Below are positions 5,087 to 5,884 of a stretch of 5,884 nt of DNA, in pieces. Numbering within the stretch: the stretch's first letter is position 1; each line of letters starts with the position of its first letter. Source of the stretch: JAUMWX01 sp023394215 (GTDB lineage Bacteria; Bacillota; Clostridia; Tissierellales; Peptoniphilaceae). The notes beneath the pieces were generated by a model, which saw nothing but the letters and a program-made list of their open reading frames with translations, was not told the DNA's origin and made no database searches. The DNA lies in the NCBI GenBank assembly GCA_050313995.1, contig JBNPMM010000008.1; one strand, 5' to 3'. The translations under genes were made by a program, and so were the position numbers.

Positions 5087-5587
5087 ATGAAGTTATATAA
5101 TGTTAGCGATTATTATATAGATTTTTTAAAAAAATATGATAATAAAGTTTTAATGAATAAGGGCAAAAGACCTTATTTAGGAATTGTTTTTGATATAAAT
5201 AATTGTAATTATTTTGTTCCATTAAGTTCATACAAAAAAAGTCATAAAAATAAACATTTTAATAAAAAGTTAGCAACAAAACTTGTTAGTGAAGAAGGGG
5301 AAACTTTAGGATATTTATTTTATTTAAATATGATTCCTGTACCTAAAACTGAAATAAAAAAATTTGATTTAGAAAATTATAAGATAACTGATATTAAATA
5401 TTATAGTTTGGTTCAAAAAGAATTAAGAATAATAAAAAGTGATTCTAAAAAAATTAAATCTAAAGCTTCAAAACTCTATAAGAATTGGACTTTAGGGATT
5501 AATTTCTTTAAAGATATGTGTTGTAATTTTGAATTGCTTGAAATTAAATCTAAGGAATGGGAAAGAAATTTAGAAATAGAAAGATGA
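5087..5587 (+). CDS. toxN: Type III toxin, ToxN/AbiQ-family endoribonuclease
   Basis: A 166-aa RNase of the ToxN/AbiQ family, which cuts cellular mRNA and its own antitoxin precursor. It acts as plasmid addiction and, in known members, as abortive infection against phage. Family features in order: an N-terminal M-K-L-Y-N-V-S-x-x-Y-I (1-11); R-P-Y-L-G-I-V (28-34); the conserved P-L-S-S-Y-K-K-S-H (45-53), equivalent to P-L-T-S-P-K-K-W-H in Pectobacterium ToxN and holding active-site Ser/Lys residues (S47, S48, K50); L-N-M-I-P-V (80-85); and a helical stretch with Y-Y-S-L-V-Q-K-E-L-R-I-I (105-116). Length is typical. The frame is open back to a GTG at 5042, but that lies in the terminator stem. 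GAGG at 5074-5077, 9 nt upstream, selects the ATG at 5087. The antitoxin array upstream confirms the call. Confidence 0.92.
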   Translation: MKLYNVSDYYIDFLKKYDNKVLMNKGKRPYLGIVFDINNCNYFVPLSSYKKSHKNKHFNKKLATKLVSEEGETLGYLFYLNMIPVPKTEIKKFDLENYKITDIKYYSLVQKELRIIKSDSKKIKSKASKLYKNWTLGINFFKDMCCNFELLEIKSKEWERNLEIER

Positions 5588-5599
5588 AAAAGATATAAC

Positions 5600-5616
5600 G
5601 TGGTCATTTTGACCAC
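5600..5616. promoter_or_regulatory. Palindromic site after toxN (third copy of parA-upstream motif)
   Basis: GTGGTCA-TTT-TGACCAC, a perfect 7-bp inverted repeat with the same TTT centre as the copies at 3110-3162. It starts 12 nt after the toxN stop. It is part of the candidate ParB site set. Confidence 0.65.
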
Positions 5617-5618
5617 AT

Positions 5619-5646
5619 AAAAAAGGTCTAAAAATAGACCTTTTTT
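5619..5646 (+). terminator. Intrinsic terminator of the toxN operon
   Basis: Perfect 12-bp arms (5619-5630 and 5635-5646) with an AAAA loop; the 3' arm ends in six T residues. It closes the promoter-array-toxN unit and follows the palindromic site directly. Confidence 0.85.
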
Positions 5647-5724
5647 ATGTTTAAATAAACTTAATCTATAAAAAATTAGTTTTTAGGATATTAAATAACA
5701 CTTTTAAAATCTTGAGTAATAACA

Positions 5725-5767
5725 TATAATATAGCTAAATTAAAAACAATAAGGTCAAATGACCACA
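5725..5767 (+). promoter_or_regulatory. Possible promoter and operator of the last gene
   Basis: A perfect -10-like TATAAT (5725-5730) has no good -35 at 17 bp, so it is a weak call in AT-rich DNA. Just downstream, 5753-5767 reads GGTCA-AA-TGACCACA, a variant of the palindrome near parA and toxN with a 2-base rather than 3-base centre. A protein bound there would sit between the likely start site and the RBS. Confidence 0.4.
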
Positions 5768-5794
5768 TAAAAATAAATAAGGAGATAAATTATT

Positions 5795-5884
5795 ATGGAA
5801 AAATTCAACAGAAAGAGAAAGATAGTAGGAATTTTATTAACAATAGTTGCAATAGGTATTTTAACAGTAGCCTGCAAAAAAGCG
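5795..5884 (+). CDS. N-terminus of a secreted or lipoprotein-type protein (truncated by window)
   Basis: Only the first 30 codons are present. They encode a classical export signal: a basic start (K, R, K, R, K within residues 3-9), a hydrophobic core (about 10-26) and L-T-V-A-C (23-27) followed by Lys-Lys. The Cys after a small residue suggests a lipoprotein anchored by diacylglyceryl transfer at C27. However, position -3 is Thr rather than the usual Leu, so cleavage by ordinary signal peptidase or a simple membrane anchor cannot be excluded. A good RBS (AAGGAG 5779-5784) lies 10 nt before ATG. A variant palindromic site is just upstream, which hints that the gene shares regulation with the partition region. 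The mature product is outside the window. Confidence 0.72.
   Translation, partial: MEKFNRKRKIVGILLTIVAIGILTVACKKA

Overview
The window is strongly AT-rich DNA from a Gram-positive, Firmicutes-type anaerobe. The codon preference (AAA, GAA, ATA, TTA), strong Shine-Dalgarno sequences and a VaFE-repeat surface protein with a sortase signal (NPKTGD) would suit the Peptoniphilaceae (Anaerococcus, Peptoniphilus, Finegoldia relatives); this host guess is an inference. The gene set is the maintenance core of a plasmid, or of a plasmid-like integrated element: an RepA_N replication initiator, ParA/ParB partition proteins and a type III toxin-antitoxin system, all on the + strand.

Layout. Positions 1-499 hold the 3' end of a cell-wall-anchored VaFE protein gene. 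Positions 500-1074 contain no protein gene but are not empty. They hold a hairpin (570-592), an RNA-like stretch rich in inverted repeats (about 614-850, flanked in part by a 13-nt direct repeat), and a minus-strand transcription unit with a perfect consensus promoter (1016-1044) that should make a roughly 100-nt RNA antisense to the repA leader. repA (1075-2127) carries internal 23-bp iterons followed by a very AT-rich, Asn-coding stretch, the usual place for the origin in RepA_N plasmids. Two small genes follow: a PcfB/DUF3801-like protein and a multi-pass membrane protein. An intergenic region (3100-3245) with a repeated palindrome and a terminator-like hairpin leads into overlapping parA and parB. 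The -35 box of the next promoter overlaps the parB stop codon. That promoter drives three 36-37-nt RNA repeats, a leaky-type terminator and a ToxN/AbiQ-family endoribonuclease gene, the classic type III toxin-antitoxin layout. The window ends in the first 30 codons of a secreted or lipoprotein-type gene.

How it works together. RepA would initiate replication from iterons in its own gene, with its level set by the antisense RNA. ParA and ParB would segregate copies, and ToxIN would penalise loss of the plasmid and may also give phage defence. A palindrome family (core GGTCA-TTT-TGACC) occurs upstream of parA, just after toxN and between the likely promoter and the RBS of the last gene. This suggests one DNA-binding protein, most simply ParB, using these as centromere sites and/or operators. 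The most interesting signals are this palindrome set, the compensatory base changes in the antitoxin repeats, the antisense RNA and the structured region at 614-850.
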